Source: an uncultured Pelagibacteraceae bacterium
GTDB lineage: Bacteria; Pseudomonadota; Alphaproteobacteria; Pelagibacterales; Pelagibacteraceae
Direction of reading: 5' to 3'
Length of the DNA stretch: 64,000 nt
Assembly (NCBI GenBank): GCA_902629075.1
Contig: CACOPK010000001.1
Coordinates: 1-64,000, forward strand
Position numbers and translations under genes: made by a program. The notes under the pieces were generated by a model. It saw only the letters and a list, made by a program, of their open reading frames with translations, was not told the DNA's origin and searched no databases. Positions 39,684 through 50,299 of this stretch are shown here, piece by piece; within the stretch, counting starts at the first letter, position 1; every line of letters begins with the position of its first letter.

Positions 39684-40769
39684 ATGGATGTTTTTGTAAA
39701 TTTTAAAGATTTATTTTTGTCAGTCTGGGAAAAAGGCATTCTCGGAATTAATTTTTATGAAATACTTATCGGAATTGGAATTTTTCTTTTATTTTTAATT
39801 TTTAGAGGACTTATCAGCAAACTAATAATTAAAAAATTAGAGATAATATCAAAAAGAACAACAAATAAATTAGACGATACATTTGTTCATTCTTTAATCG
39901 GCCCCGTAAGATTTTTACCAATTGTTCTGGGTTTTTTCTTCGCAAGTTATTACATGACATTCGAAAGTGATACACGTGAATTTGTAAATGATATAAATAG
40001 GACATTAATTACCATTTTACTTTTTTGGACAATCCACCAAATTATCGAGCCAGTTTCATATGTTCTATCTGGCCTTGGTAAAATCCTAACAAGAGAATTA
40101 ATAAGCTGGATAGTTAAATCAATTAAAATTCTAATTTTTATTTTAGGCACCGCAGCTGTTTTAGAACTTTGGGGAATTAAAATAGGACCAATTATTGCCG
40201 GATTAGGTTTATTTGGTGTAGCTGTTGCTTTAGGTGCTCAAGATTTATTTAAAAATTTGATTTCTGGAATTTTAGTATTAGTAGAAAAAAGATTTAAGAT
40301 GGGAGATTGGATTTTAGTTGAGGGGATTATTGAAGGAATTGTAGAAAAAATTGGTTTCAGATCAACTGTGATAAGAAAATTCGATAAGTCAATTGCAATA
40401 ATACCAAATTTTCAATTTGCCGAAAATGCGGTAATTAATATAAGCCAAACTACTAATTGGATCATTAGTTGGACAATCAATCTTCAATATGATTCAACTA
40501 TTGATCAACTTAAAACAGTAAGAGAAGAAATTGAAAATTACATTAAAACAAATGAAGATTTTAAACCAGAACTTGGTTACGCGGTAAGAGTAGATAGTTT
40601 TGCTGAAAGCTCTATTGATATGTACGTTCGTTGTTTTACCAAAACAGATGATTGGGATGAATGGTTAGCTGTAAAAGAGAGATTGGCAATACAAATTAAA
40701 CAGATTGTTGAAAATAATAAAGCTTCATTTGCCTTTCCAAGTCAATCGATTTATGTTGAAAAGAAATAA
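39684..40769 (+). CDS. MscS family mechanosensitive ion channel
   Basis: GIKIGPIIAGLGLFGVAVALGAQDLFKNLISGILVLVEKRFKMGDWI. Confidence 0.93.
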   Translation: MDVFVNFKDLFLSVWEKGILGINFYEILIGIGIFLLFLIFRGLISKLIIKKLEIISKRTTNKLDDTFVHSLIGPVRFLPIVLGFFFASYYMTFESDTREFVNDINRTLITILLFWTIHQIIEPVSYVLSGLGKILTRELISWIVKSIKILIFILGTAAVLELWGIKIGPIIAGLGLFGVAVALGAQDLFKNLISGILVLVEKRFKMGDWILVEGIIEGIVEKIGFRSTVIRKFDKSIAIIPNFQFAENAVINISQTTNWIISWTINLQYDSTIDQLKTVREEIENYIKTNEDFKPELGYAVRVDSFAESSIDMYVRCFTKTDDWDEWLAVKERLAIQIKQIVENNKASFAFPSQSIYVEKK

Positions 40770-41053
40770 TGAAATCACTTTTAAGCTTATTTAATGACAT
40801 TATTAATATTTATATTTGGATATTAATTATAAATGCAATTTTAAGTTGGCTAGTTGCTTTCAACGTTTTAAATGTTCAGAATAGATTTATTTATACCATT
40901 TTGGAGTTTTCTTATCGTATTACTGCACCACCATTAAATATTATAAGAAGATATCTTCCAAATTTCGGATCTATTGATATTTCACCAGTTATTCTAATTT
41001 TAGGGCTTTATTTCATTAGAAACCTAGTTTTTGAATTTTTTGGTTATTTTTAA
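40769..41053 (+). CDS. YggT family membrane protein
   Basis: IINAILSWLVAFNVLNVQNRFIYTILEFSYRITAPPLNIIRRYLPNFGSIDISPVILILGLYFI. Confidence 0.92.
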   Translation: MKSLLSLFNDIINIYIWILIINAILSWLVAFNVLNVQNRFIYTILEFSYRITAPPLNIIRRYLPNFGSIDISPVILILGLYFIRNLVFEFFGYF

Positions 41054-41139
41054 TTTTTTCAAATTAAACAAAATTAATTGATTTGATTTGTATAAATGTG
41101 TAATAAGCAAAAAATTTAATCAATAAATATTTATACGAT

Positions 41140-41988
41140 ATGATCTTAATTGATGGAAAAAAAGCAGCCGCAGAACTAAGAGAAGAATTAAAAAAGGAAG
41201 TTGCTGACTTAAAAAACAAACATAATAAAGTTCCAGGTTTAACAGTTATTTTAATTGGCGAGCTTGCTCCAAGTAAAATTTATGTAAAAAATAAAGAAAA
41301 GTCTGCAAACGAGGTTGGCTTAAAGTCAGAGGTCATTCGTTACCCCGAAACGGTTGAAGAAAAAACTGTCTTAGAAAAAATTGACGAGCTTAACAACGAC
41401 GATACCGTTTCAGGTATACTTGTTCAATTACCACTTCCAAAACATATTGATAAACAAAAAGTAATTGAAGCCATTTCTCCAGGCAAAGATGTAGATGGTT
41501 TTCATCCAATGAATGTAGGAAATCTTTCATCTGGATATGAGAGCTCTGTTCCGTGTACACCTCTTGGATGCTATTTATTAATTAAAAAAATTGAACCAAA
41601 TTTAAGTGGAAAAAAAGCTGTAGTGGTTGGTAGATCAAATTTAAATGGTAAACCAATGACACAACTTTTGCTCAAAGAAAATTGTACCGTAACTATAACT
41701 CACTCTAAAACTGCTGATCTAAAAGGTGAGTGTTTAAAAGGAGATATAATAGTTGCAGCAGTTGGTATTCCTGAACTTGTAAAAGGCGATTGGGTTAAGA
41801 AAGATGCGATTGTTATTGATGTAGGGATTAATAAAACGGAAAAAGGAATTGTCGGAGATGTTGCTTTTGATGAAGTTTCAAAGGTAGCTAAAGCTTTAAC
41901 ACCTGTTCCCGGTGGCGTTGGACCAATGACAATTGCCTGTTTATTAAAAAATACGATTGAGTGTTTTAAAAGATCACAAAAAAATTAA
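41140..41988 (+). CDS. folD: Methylenetetrahydrofolate dehydrogenase/cyclohydrolase
   Basis: VSGILVQLPLPKHIDKQKVIEAISPGKDVDGFHPMNVG, VVVGRSNLNGKPMTQLLL, TPVPGGVGPMTIACLL. Confidence 0.98.
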   Translation: MILIDGKKAAAELREELKKEVADLKNKHNKVPGLTVILIGELAPSKIYVKNKEKSANEVGLKSEVIRYPETVEEKTVLEKIDELNNDDTVSGILVQLPLPKHIDKQKVIEAISPGKDVDGFHPMNVGNLSSGYESSVPCTPLGCYLLIKKIEPNLSGKKAVVVGRSNLNGKPMTQLLLKENCTVTITHSKTADLKGECLKGDIIVAAVGIPELVKGDWVKKDAIVIDVGINKTEKGIVGDVAFDEVSKVAKALTPVPGGVGPMTIACLLKNTIECFKRSQKN

Positions 41989-41989
41989 T

Positions 41990-42700
41990 TTAAGATAATT
42001 TCGATCTTCCGCCATCTACAGCTATAATTTGACCAGTGACCCAAGAACTATCTTCCGTAATTAAAAATTTTGCAAGCGACGCTGAGTCTTTCCCTTCTCC
42101 AAGTCTTTTAAGTGGGTGAGCTTTTGCTATACCTTCTGCCAAGACTTTATTCTTTAACATGGGCTCAGCTATTTTAGAATTTGTTAAACTTGGTGCAATA
42201 CAGTTAACTCTTATATTTGGTGCAAACTCGGCTGCCAAAGAAACTGTTAATCCTTCTACTGCAGCCTTAGTAGAGGCGATAATTGAGTGATTTGTAAATC
42301 CTCTTTGTGCAGCGACAGTTGAAAATAAAACTATAGACCCTTTATTTGTTTTCAAACTTTCTTGAAAACCTTTAATTAAATTTACTGCAGAATATAAATT
42401 TAATTTCATACACTTATTGAAATCATTTTCATTAACCATTCTTAATGGTTTAAGATCTATTGAGCCTACACAGTAAGCAACGCCCTTGATATCTTGAATA
42501 TCTGACTTAATTTTATCAACAAAGCTATCTTCCAAAACATCAGCAATAGTAAAATTACAATTTAACTTTTCAGCTAATGATTGTGTTTGGCTCTCGTTTC
42601 TTCCTACTAAATGCACCTCTTTACCAGAAACAGCTAATTGCTCTGCTAAATTTGATCCTATTGAACCTGTGGCACCGACAACTAAATATTTATCTGACAT
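41990..42700 (-). CDS. SDR family oxidoreductase
   Basis: VVGATGSIGSNLAEQLAVSGKEVHLVGRN, SIIASTKAAVEGL, ITEDSSWVTGQIIAVDGGRS. Confidence 0.93.
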   Translation of the reverse strand: MSDKYLVVGATGSIGSNLAEQLAVSGKEVHLVGRNESQTQSLAEKLNCNFTIADVLEDSFVDKIKSDIQDIKGVAYCVGSIDLKPLRMVNENDFNKCMKLNLYSAVNLIKGFQESLKTNKGSIVLFSTVAAQRGFTNHSIIASTKAAVEGLTVSLAAEFAPNIRVNCIAPSLTNSKIAEPMLKNKVLAEGIAKAHPLKRLGEGKDSASLAKFLITEDSSWVTGQIIAVDGGRSKLS

Positions 42701-42728
42701 AAATTTTTTAAAAAGTTATATATAGGCA

Positions 42729-44219
42729 ATGAAATTATTTTTTCTACTCGGAAATCAACTTTTTTCTGAAAAATACTTAGAAAAATTCAGAAAAGACCAT
42801 ATATTTTTTATGGCAGAAGATTACCAATTATGTACCTATGAGAAACACCATAAACAGAAAATTCTTTTATTTCTTTCTGCTATGAGGTCGCATGCAGATA
42901 AACTCAAGAAAAATAAGTTTAAAATTGAATATTCTTCAATTGAGGACAAGACATTTAAATTAGATTATTTGGAAAAATTAAAAAAGATACTTAAGGAAAA
43001 AAAAATTACTGAAGTATCAAGCTTTGAAATAGAAGATAAATTTTTTGAAAAAAAAATTACTCGATTTTTTAAAAAAGAAAAAATTCACTGGAATATTATT
43101 CAAACTCCCATGTTTCTAAATTCACGAGAAAATTTTAAAAAATATTTATCAAAATCTAAAAAACCATTTATGGCTGTTTTTTATAAAGAAACTAGAAGAG
43201 ATTTGAATATTTTAATGAAAAAAGATGGAAATCCAGAGGGTGGAAAATGGAGTTTTGATGAAGAAAATAGAAATAAACTTCCAAAAAATATAACAATCCC
43301 GAAATTTCCTAAAATTAATGAAACATCACATACAAAAAAACTTAAACCAATTATAGAAAAAATATTTATAGATCATCCTGGTAGCACAAGCGAATTCTGG
43401 TTTGCTACTGAATATGAAGATGTTAATAAACTAATTAACTTTTTTATTAAAGAAAAATCAAATTTATTTGGTGACTATGAGGATGCAGTTGACCAGAAAG
43501 ATAATATTTTATTTCATAGTGCATTAAGCCCTTATATAAATTTGGGTTTAATTACTCCTGAGTTAATAATAAAAAAAGTTTTAGATTTTCATATCAAACA
43601 TAAAATTAGATTAAATTCTCTTGAAGGATATATTCGACAAGTAATTGGTTGGAGAGAGTTTATGAGAGGAATTTATCAAAGTTATTCTGATGAAATGGAA
43701 ACTAGAAATTTTTTCAATCATAACCGAAAAATGAAAAAATCATGGTACGATGGATCAACTGGTCTTCCACCTCTAGATCACGCAATTAAAAATGCTTTAA
43801 ATTATGGATGGTCACATCACATTGAAAGATTGATGATTTTATCAAATATAATGAATCTTTGTGAAATTAAACCAACTATTGTTTACAAATGGTTTATGGA
43901 AATGTTTGTCGATTCCTCAGATTGGGTGATGGTGCCAAATGTTTATGGAATGGGCTTATTTAGTGATGGAGGAATATTTGCAACTAAACCATATATTTGT
44001 GGATCAAGTTATTTTATGAAAATGATGGATTTTAAAAAAGGTGAATGGTGCAACACAATGGATGGATTATACTGGAGATTTATAGATAGAAACAGAAAGT
44101 TTTTTTTAAAAAACCCAAGGCTTTCCATGATGGTAAGAATTTTTGATAAAATGAAAAATGATAGAAGAAAATTAATCTTATCAGCTGCTGATAAATTTAT
44201 TAAAAAAAATACACTTTAG
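42729..44219 (+). CDS. Cryptochrome/photolyase-related protein (FeS-BCP / prokaryotic (6-4) photolyase type)
   Basis: FFLLGNQLF...[88 protein letters not shown] (cysteines compatible with an Fe-S cluster). Confidence 0.92.
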   Translation: MKLFFLLGNQLFSEKYLEKFRKDHIFFMAEDYQLCTYEKHHKQKILLFLSAMRSHADKLKKNKFKIEYSSIEDKTFKLDYLEKLKKILKEKKITEVSSFEIEDKFFEKKITRFFKKEKIHWNIIQTPMFLNSRENFKKYLSKSKKPFMAVFYKETRRDLNILMKKDGNPEGGKWSFDEENRNKLPKNITIPKFPKINETSHTKKLKPIIEKIFIDHPGSTSEFWFATEYEDVNKLINFFIKEKSNLFGDYEDAVDQKDNILFHSALSPYINLGLITPELIIKKVLDFHIKHKIRLNSLEGYIRQVIGWREFMRGIYQSYSDEMETRNFFNHNRKMKKSWYDGSTGLPPLDHAIKNALNYGWSHHIERLMILSNIMNLCEIKPTIVYKWFMEMFVDSSDWVMVPNVYGMGLFSDGGIFATKPYICGSSYFMKMMDFKKGEWCNTMDGLYWRFIDRNRKFFLKNPRLSMMVRIFDKMKNDRRKLILSAADKFIKKNTL

Positions 44220-44347
44220 TGAAAAAACAAAACCTTCCCTCAAAAATTTGTCCTGTTTGTAAAAGACCTTTTGTTTGGCGCAAGAAATGGAAGCTTAATT
44301 GGGAAAGAGTAAAATATTGTTCCAAGAAGTGTTCTAAGCTTAGTTAA
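44219..44347 (+). CDS. DUF2256 small Cys-rich protein (42 aa), not in the ORF track
   Basis: GTG start overlapping the preceding stop: [42 protein letters not shown]. Confidence 0.88.
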   Translation: MKKQNLPSKICPVCKRPFVWRKKWKLNWERVKYCSKKCSKLS

Positions 44348-45482
44348 ATGTTGAAATAATTTTTGGAATATAATTTTTAAAATTAAAAAATCCTTTATTA
44401 CAGTATTGCCAAGAATATTGATCAAGCTTTCTATATAAAAAATTTATTCCTAAACTATTTAAGTTTAAGTAATCTAGGTTTTCACCTACTGTTGGATATA
44501 ATGCAACATAATTTTCATTAATATTTTTAATTTCACTAATATCGATAGAATTACAATCAATAGATTGATCTTTTAATCTTTGTTCTTGGTCATTGAAAAG
44601 AAGCGTTTTAAATTTCTCTACTTTTTCACTAAGTTTTATAGATCTGTTCTGATTTTTATTAGAAACTAAATATATTTTTTTGAATTTGCTATCTTGAAAA
44701 TCAGTGTTTTCAAAAGATAGATTATTTTCAAAAATTAATAAACTTTTATCCTCAATATTTTTTGGATTATTAAAATCTTGTTTAATAATTGAGTAAGTTT
44801 TTTCAGAAATTTTTGGAGGAGCATTTTCGTTTAATTTAATATTGTTGAACCTATTATTAGTAAATTTTTTGATATTCCATTCGCTTGCTAAATAATGTTT
44901 ACCTTGTGTTTGAACACCAGCAACCCATCGCCATCCAAGAGTATTTGATGCAGCATCTCCATCGTAAAGATGTTGCATAAAAAATTCTGCACCTAATTGC
45001 CATGGTAATTCCAATGTAAAAATCCAAATACTTGCAAACCACATTCTTGTATGATTGTGCAAATAATTATTATTTTTTAACTCATTCACCCAATAATTAA
45101 AGCATTCGATATTGGTTTTTCCTTCAACTGCATTAATGTAAATTTTATTATCTTTAAACTCTTCTCTGATTTTTTTTAATTCTATTAAATAATCAGACCA
45201 TACATTTGGTCGTAATTCCAACCAACCTTTCCAGTAAGTTCTCCAAAGAACCTCCTGAATAAACTTTTCATTTTTTATGAAAGAAAATTTTTTTAATGAT
45301 TTTTCTATTATTTCTATTTCGTTAATGATGCCGTGAGTCACATAAGGTGATAGACATGACACATTTGATCTCTTGTCAGGACCGTAATCAAAATTTCTTT
45401 GTTTTGAATAATCTACAAGATCATTTTCTACAAAATTTTCTAATTTCTCAACAGCCGAAGCTCTTGAAGCTTTAAAATTCAT
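44340..45482 (-). CDS. Photolyase-type FAD-binding domain protein with the FAD domain at the N-terminus
   Basis: [89 protein letters not shown]; no N-terminal antenna domain. Confidence 0.88.
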   Translation of the reverse strand: MNFKASRASAVEKLENFVENDLVDYSKQRNFDYGPDKRSNVSCLSPYVTHGIINEIEIIEKSLKKFSFIKNEKFIQEVLWRTYWKGWLELRPNVWSDYLIELKKIREEFKDNKIYINAVEGKTNIECFNYWVNELKNNNYLHNHTRMWFASIWIFTLELPWQLGAEFFMQHLYDGDAASNTLGWRWVAGVQTQGKHYLASEWNIKKFTNNRFNNIKLNENAPPKISEKTYSIIKQDFNNPKNIEDKSLLIFENNLSFENTDFQDSKFKKIYLVSNKNQNRSIKLSEKVEKFKTLLFNDQEQRLKDQSIDCNSIDISEIKNINENYVALYPTVGENLDYLNLNSLGINFLYRKLDQYSWQYCNKGFFNFKNYIPKIISTFN

Positions 45483-45487
45483 AAATG

Positions 45488-45895
45488 TTATTTTGATTTT
45501 TTCTGTTTAAGTCCTAATTTATCACTATGTCTCAATCTTAAAATCACTATTGCTGATGCGATAAGCACTATCGCTACTGCCTCATAAACTAATGCTGATG
45601 CATCCATTTCTTTACCTTGCAATATTATAAATCGTGCAAGCGCTGTAATAGCTATCAATAAAGGCAGTGTGATACTAATTGATTGCTGGTTCCAAAAAAC
45701 TCTTACCATCGCCATTACCTCTAAATAGAGAAACATTAAAAGTAGATCAGCTAAATTAACAGACTGGTCTAAAAACATTCTTTTTAGTTCAATACCAACG
45801 GCTATGACTGTACTTATTAAAATAATGCTTAGAAGTATAAATTGTAAATTTTTTGTAATTTTATCCATTAATCCCCTTTTGTAAATGGCAGCCAT
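45488..45895 (-). CDS. PsiE-like membrane protein (phosphate-starvation-inducible E family)
   Basis: LADLLLMFLYLEVMAMVRVFWNQQSISITLPLLIAITALARFIILQGKEMDA. Confidence 0.8.
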   Translation of the reverse strand: MAAIYKRGLMDKITKNLQFILLSIILISTVIAVGIELKRMFLDQSVNLADLLLMFLYLEVMAMVRVFWNQQSISITLPLLIAITALARFIILQGKEMDASALVYEAVAIVLIASAIVILRLRHSDKLGLKQKKSK

Positions 45896-46320
45896 TTTTC
45901 AAAAGCTGATTTTGCTGGTCCATCGTATGGAATTGAATAAGAATTGGTTCTCGTTAAAACTTCAATTCCTTTTGAAAACACAAACATAAAAACAACTACA
46001 AATACTATTACCATAATTTTAGAGGGATCGTAGTTCTTTGTTTTAAATACACTTACAGAACTTTTTTCAGCTTTATGGAATTGTTTAAATGTGTAATAAA
46101 CCGCAAAAATTAAACCTATGTGTGCAATAAAAGTTCCAGCCCACCCAAATGCAAAAGTTGTGTAGGAAAAGATATATAAACTAAAAACTGTTGACCAAAT
46201 AAAACTTAGAACTAGTAAAATTTGTAATCTTACTGTTTTTGGTAAAGCTCTTAGATCATTTCTACTATCATCAAATAGTATATTTGCTGAATCTTTTAAC
46301 CAATTTCTGATTCCTTCCAT
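45868..46320 (-). CDS. Membrane protein of unknown function
   Basis: 150-aa ORF with three or four hydrophobic segments, overlapping the PsiE-like gene. Confidence 0.65.
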   Translation of the reverse strand: MEGIRNWLKDSANILFDDSRNDLRALPKTVRLQILLVLSFIWSTVFSLYIFSYTTFAFGWAGTFIAHIGLIFAVYYTFKQFHKAEKSSVSVFKTKNYDPSKIMVIVFVVVFMFVFSKGIEVLTRTNSYSIPYDGPAKSAFEKWLPFTKGD

Positions 46321-46396
46321 ATTATAATTATACTTACGGTAAAATATTTAAATGTCAATTACACACTTGATTACTCAATTTAGAATTTTTCGTATT

Positions 46397-47575
46397 TTAT
46401 CTTAGTTTATTTTTGTGAAAATTAATAAATTTTTCAACATTTGATTTATTAAAAGTTTTATTTTCTTCAAATGATACTTTTTTCATTGAATAAGCCCCAC
46501 TCTTTGTAACTCGAGATTGAATAGTAATATTACCTTTATATAGTTTTAGTTTGACTGATCCATTTACCCTATTTCTTTTTAGGTCAACAATTTTTTGAAG
46601 TTTAAGTCTTTCTTTCGAATACCAATACCCATTATAAATTAACTCTGCATATCTAGGCATTATCATATCTTTTTTATGCATTGTTTCTTTATCTAAATTT
46701 ACAGATTCAATCGCTCGATGTGCATTTAATAAAAGAGTTCCGCCTGGTGTTTCATAAACTCCTCTTGATTTTATTCCAATAAATCTATTTTCAACTAAAT
46801 CCACTCTACCAATTCCATTTTTTCCAGCCAATTGATTTAATTTTTTTAGAAGTTTTGCAGGTGCTAGTTTTTTTCCATTTAATCCGATTGGGTCACTATT
46901 TTTAAAATTTATTGTTACATATGTTGGTTTATTCGGAGCTTTTTCTGGAGAGTTGGTTCTTTGAAATATAGATTCAGGAGCAGAGTTTTTTGGATTTTCT
47001 AAAACTTTACCTTCAGTGGAAGTGTGAAATAAATTATCATCTACTGAAAAAGGTGGGGCTCCTTTTTTATCTTTTGGGATTGGAATACGATGTTTTTTTG
47101 CATAATTAATCAAATCAGTTCTAGATTTTAATTTCCAAATCCTCCAAGGTGCAATCACTTTAATTTTTGGTCCAAAATAATGATAACCTAATTCAAATCT
47201 AACTTGATCATTTCCTTTTCCAGTTGACCCATGTGATACTGCATATGCTTTATATTTTTTTGCAACTTTAATTTGATCTTTAGCGATCAATGGTCTCGCT
47301 ATCGAAGTGCCTAATAAATAAACCCCTTCATATATAGCATGACCTCTAATCATTGGAAAAACATAATCTTTTACGAATGTGTTTTTTAAATCATTAATAA
47401 TTATTTTTTTTACACCAAGTTTCTTGGCATTTCTAATAATTTTTTTTTTATCCAGTTCTTGACCAATATCTGAAGTGTATGCAATAACTTCCGCTTTATA
47501 ATTTTCTTGTAACCATTTTAATATAATAGAGGTATCTAGACCTCCAGAATAAGCGAGAACAATCTTTTTTGACAT
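46397..47575 (-). CDS. argG: Argininosuccinate synthase
   Basis: KIVLAYSGGLDTSIILKWLQENY, AVSHGSTGKGNDQVRFELGY. Confidence 0.96.
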   Translation of the reverse strand: MSKKIVLAYSGGLDTSIILKWLQENYKAEVIAYTSDIGQELDKKKIIRNAKKLGVKKIIINDLKNTFVKDYVFPMIRGHAIYEGVYLLGTSIARPLIAKDQIKVAKKYKAYAVSHGSTGKGNDQVRFELGYHYFGPKIKVIAPWRIWKLKSRTDLINYAKKHRIPIPKDKKGAPPFSVDDNLFHTSTEGKVLENPKNSAPESIFQRTNSPEKAPNKPTYVTINFKNSDPIGLNGKKLAPAKLLKKLNQLAGKNGIGRVDLVENRFIGIKSRGVYETPGGTLLLNAHRAIESVNLDKETMHKKDMIMPRYAELIYNGYWYSKERLKLQKIVDLKRNRVNGSVKLKLYKGNITIQSRVTKSGAYSMKKVSFEENKTFNKSNVEKFINFHKNKLR

Positions 47576-47579
47576 TTAT

Positions 47580-48089
47580 TTAAGAACAATTTTTCTTCGC
47601 AGAATTATAAGCTTTTGTGAAACCTAAAAGTGAATAGTGATCTATAGTTTGTGAACCAGATTTATTATATCCAGTGACCATTATTCTGGATCCTTTTTTA
47701 AGAGTTTTAATCATTTTTTTTTCAACTTTAATTTCAGAAATCCAAGCGAAGTTTTCTTGAGCTACATCAAATTTGTATTTTGATTTACCTGATGTTGCTG
47801 TAATTGAATTTTGATTATTGTATTCATAACCAGAAGTAATACTTATTTCATCTGAAATTTTGTCATTTGGCCTAAAACTCACGAAAAGTCTTGCATCTCT
47901 AGGATTTTTTTTTGGAGCTTGTAAAACTGGAACAGATTGAGCAAAACAAACTTTATTATTACCATCGATAAAAACAATTGTTTCCCAATCTTTGTATTTT
48001 CCAATTTTTTTAACTTCCTGAGAAAAAGCGCTTGTATTTAAAACCAGTGTTACAATAAATAAAAATATAGTTTTTTTAATTATGGACAT
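47580..48089 (-). CDS. Invasion-associated locus B family protein
   Basis: Signal peptide; YKDWETIVFIDGNNKVCFAQSVP...DARLFVSFRPNDKISDEISITSGYEY. Confidence 0.75.
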   Translation of the reverse strand: MSIIKKTIFLFIVTLVLNTSAFSQEVKKIGKYKDWETIVFIDGNNKVCFAQSVPVLQAPKKNPRDARLFVSFRPNDKISDEISITSGYEYNNQNSITATSGKSKYKFDVAQENFAWISEIKVEKKMIKTLKKGSRIMVTGYNKSGSQTIDHYSLLGFTKAYNSAKKNCS

Positions 48090-49120
48090 GGGTTTGGATA
48101 AATTTTTTGTATTTCATTTAAATCTTTTATTAAGTTATCAGTTAGGTTTATATTTACACTTTCAATATTTTCTTTCAACTGTTCGATCGTCGTAGCTCCA
48201 ATTATTACAGATGTCATAAACGGCTGTATTTCACAAAATTTAATGGACATTTGAGCAAAATTTATATTATATTTTTTAGAAATTTTAAAATACTCATCAA
48301 TTGCCTTTTCAGCATTTGGCTTATCATATCTGGTCCAAAAATCTCCATCCCTTTCAATTCTTGATCCTTTGGGCAAATTTCCATTTCTGTATTTACCAGT
48401 TAAGTATCCGGATGCTAAAGGTGAGTAAGCAAGACATCCTATTTTATCTCTAACTGATATTTCAGCCAAACCCACCTCGTAGCTTCGATTTAATAAACTA
48501 TATGGATTTTGAATTGACATCATTCTGGGTAGATCATGTTCTTTTGATAATTGTAAAAATTTGCTCACTCCCCATGGGGTTTCATTTGATAAACCAATAT
48601 GTCTTATTTTTCCTAATTTTGTATATTTTTGTAATTCATTTAATACATCTTCCATTTTATTCCATTCGTCCTCATTATCGTTATGCTCGTAACCAAGTCT
48701 TCCAAACATATTTACATTTCTTTCTGGCCAATGTAGTTGATATAGATCAATATAATCGGTTTTTAATCTTCTAAGACTGCCATTCAAAGCTTCCTCAAGA
48801 TTTTTTCCAACAAAACTATTTTCTCCATTTCTTAAATAATCTCTGGCTGGTCCCGCAACCTTACTTGCAAGTACTACTTTGTCTCTTTTTTTTGTTTTTT
48901 TAAACCAGTTTCCAATTATTTCCTCTGTATATCCAAAAGTTTCGGCTCTAGGGGGTACAGAATATAATTCAGCAGTATCCCAAAAATTTACACCATTATC
49001 TAAAGCAAAATCCATTTGCTCAAAGCCTTCTTGCTCAGTATTTTGTTCACCCCAAGTCATAGTCCCGAGACAAATTGTACTAACTTTTAAGTCTGTATTA
49101 CCTAAATTCTTATAATTCAT
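48080..49120 (-). CDS. Aldo/keto reductase (Tas-like)
   Basis: YKNLGNTDLKVSTICLGTMTWGEQNTEQEGFEQMDFALDNGVNFWDTAELYSVPP. Confidence 0.95.
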   Translation of the reverse strand: MNYKNLGNTDLKVSTICLGTMTWGEQNTEQEGFEQMDFALDNGVNFWDTAELYSVPPRAETFGYTEEIIGNWFKKTKKRDKVVLASKVAGPARDYLRNGENSFVGKNLEEALNGSLRRLKTDYIDLYQLHWPERNVNMFGRLGYEHNDNEDEWNKMEDVLNELQKYTKLGKIRHIGLSNETPWGVSKFLQLSKEHDLPRMMSIQNPYSLLNRSYEVGLAEISVRDKIGCLAYSPLASGYLTGKYRNGNLPKGSRIERDGDFWTRYDKPNAEKAIDEYFKISKKYNINFAQMSIKFCEIQPFMTSVIIGATTIEQLKENIESVNINLTDNLIKDLNEIQKIYPNPCP

Positions 49121-49190
49121 AATTATTAAGTAGTTGTTTCTTATCTTTTGACTGCTTGAAAATAAACAAAAATATTATTATATAACCTTT

Positions 49191-49958
49191 ATGGAATTCA
49201 ATAGAGAAAATATTCTTAAAAAAACTACTACAGCCAAACAATCGGTTGTAATGGATGAAGGCTTAAGAGCTTACATGCTTAAAGTTTACAATTACATGGC
49301 ATCCGGTGTTCTGCTTACAGGAGTCCTGGCTGCTTTATTTTTTCAAATGTCAGGTGGATATAATATACAGGTGACAAGTCTTGGTATAACAGGCTTGAAT
49401 TCATTTGGATATGCTATTTTTGCTTCTCCATTAAGATGGGTTGTTATGTTAGCGCCGCTGGCAATAGTTTTTTATATGAGTTTTGGTATTAATAAAATGA
49501 GTGCAGCCAAAGCACAAACAGTCTTCTGGATTTTCTCTGGATTAATGGGTATTTCTTTATCATCTATTTTATTAGTCTACACCGGTGATAGTATAGCTAG
49601 GGTATTTTTTATAACTTCTGCAACATTTGGCGCAATGAGTATTTATGGATACACTACAAAAAGAGATCTAACAAAATTAGGTTCATTTTTGTTTATGGGC
49701 TTAATAGGAATTATTATAGCTTCTTTGGTTAATCTATTCTTACAATCGAGTATGATGTATTTTATTATATCAATTTTAGGTGTTTTAATTTTTGTGGGCC
49801 TTACAGCCTACGACACTCAAAAAATTAAAAATATGTATGTTTCCTCAGATAGTGGAGAAGTTATAGGTAAAAAAGCCGTCATGGGTGCGTTAACATTATA
49901 TTTAGATTTTATTAATTTATTTATAATGTTGTTAAGATTATTTGGTCAAAGAAGATAA
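49191..49958 (+). CDS. Bax inhibitor-1/YccA family protein
   Basis: LRAYMLKVYNYMASGVLLTGVLAALFF, FVGLTAYDTQKIKNMY, ALTLYLDFINLFIMLLRLFGQRR. Confidence 0.95.
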   Translation: MEFNRENILKKTTTAKQSVVMDEGLRAYMLKVYNYMASGVLLTGVLAALFFQMSGGYNIQVTSLGITGLNSFGYAIFASPLRWVVMLAPLAIVFYMSFGINKMSAAKAQTVFWIFSGLMGISLSSILLVYTGDSIARVFFITSATFGAMSIYGYTTKRDLTKLGSFLFMGLIGIIIASLVNLFLQSSMMYFIISILGVLIFVGLTAYDTQKIKNMYVSSDSGEVIGKKAVMGALTLYLDFINLFIMLLRLFGQRR

Positions 49959-49960
49959 TT

Positions 49961-50299
49961 CTAAAGTTTCTTCCAATTTGTATTTTTTAGCAAACTATCT
50001 AAAAGATTAGAATTTTTTAAAACTTTCCCTTTTGTATCAGAAATTAAATATTTAAGATTTTTGTTAATTGGGTTAAAATTTTTACAAATATTATATACAG
50101 CATTTTCTGATGAATTTTTGAAAACACTAAAAGCAACCTGTTTACTTGATATTTTTAAACCATAGTCTTTCCAAGATCCATTCGATACCATCTTTGCGTA
50201 TAGGTCTAATATTATCTTAAGTTCTTCTTTTTCAAAAAAATAATTCTTTTTTTCTTTTGAGCCTGGGTTGTTAACAACTAATTTTAGATGTTTATTCAT
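49961..50299 (-). CDS. DUF2794 protein
   Basis: FEKEELKIILDLYAKMVSNGSWKDYGLKISSKQVAFSVFKNSSENAVYNICK. Confidence 0.85.
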   Translation of the reverse strand: MNKHLKLVVNNPGSKEKKNYFFEKEELKIILDLYAKMVSNGSWKDYGLKISSKQVAFSVFKNSSENAVYNICKNFNPINKNLKYLISDTKGKVLKNSNLLDSLLKNTNWKKL

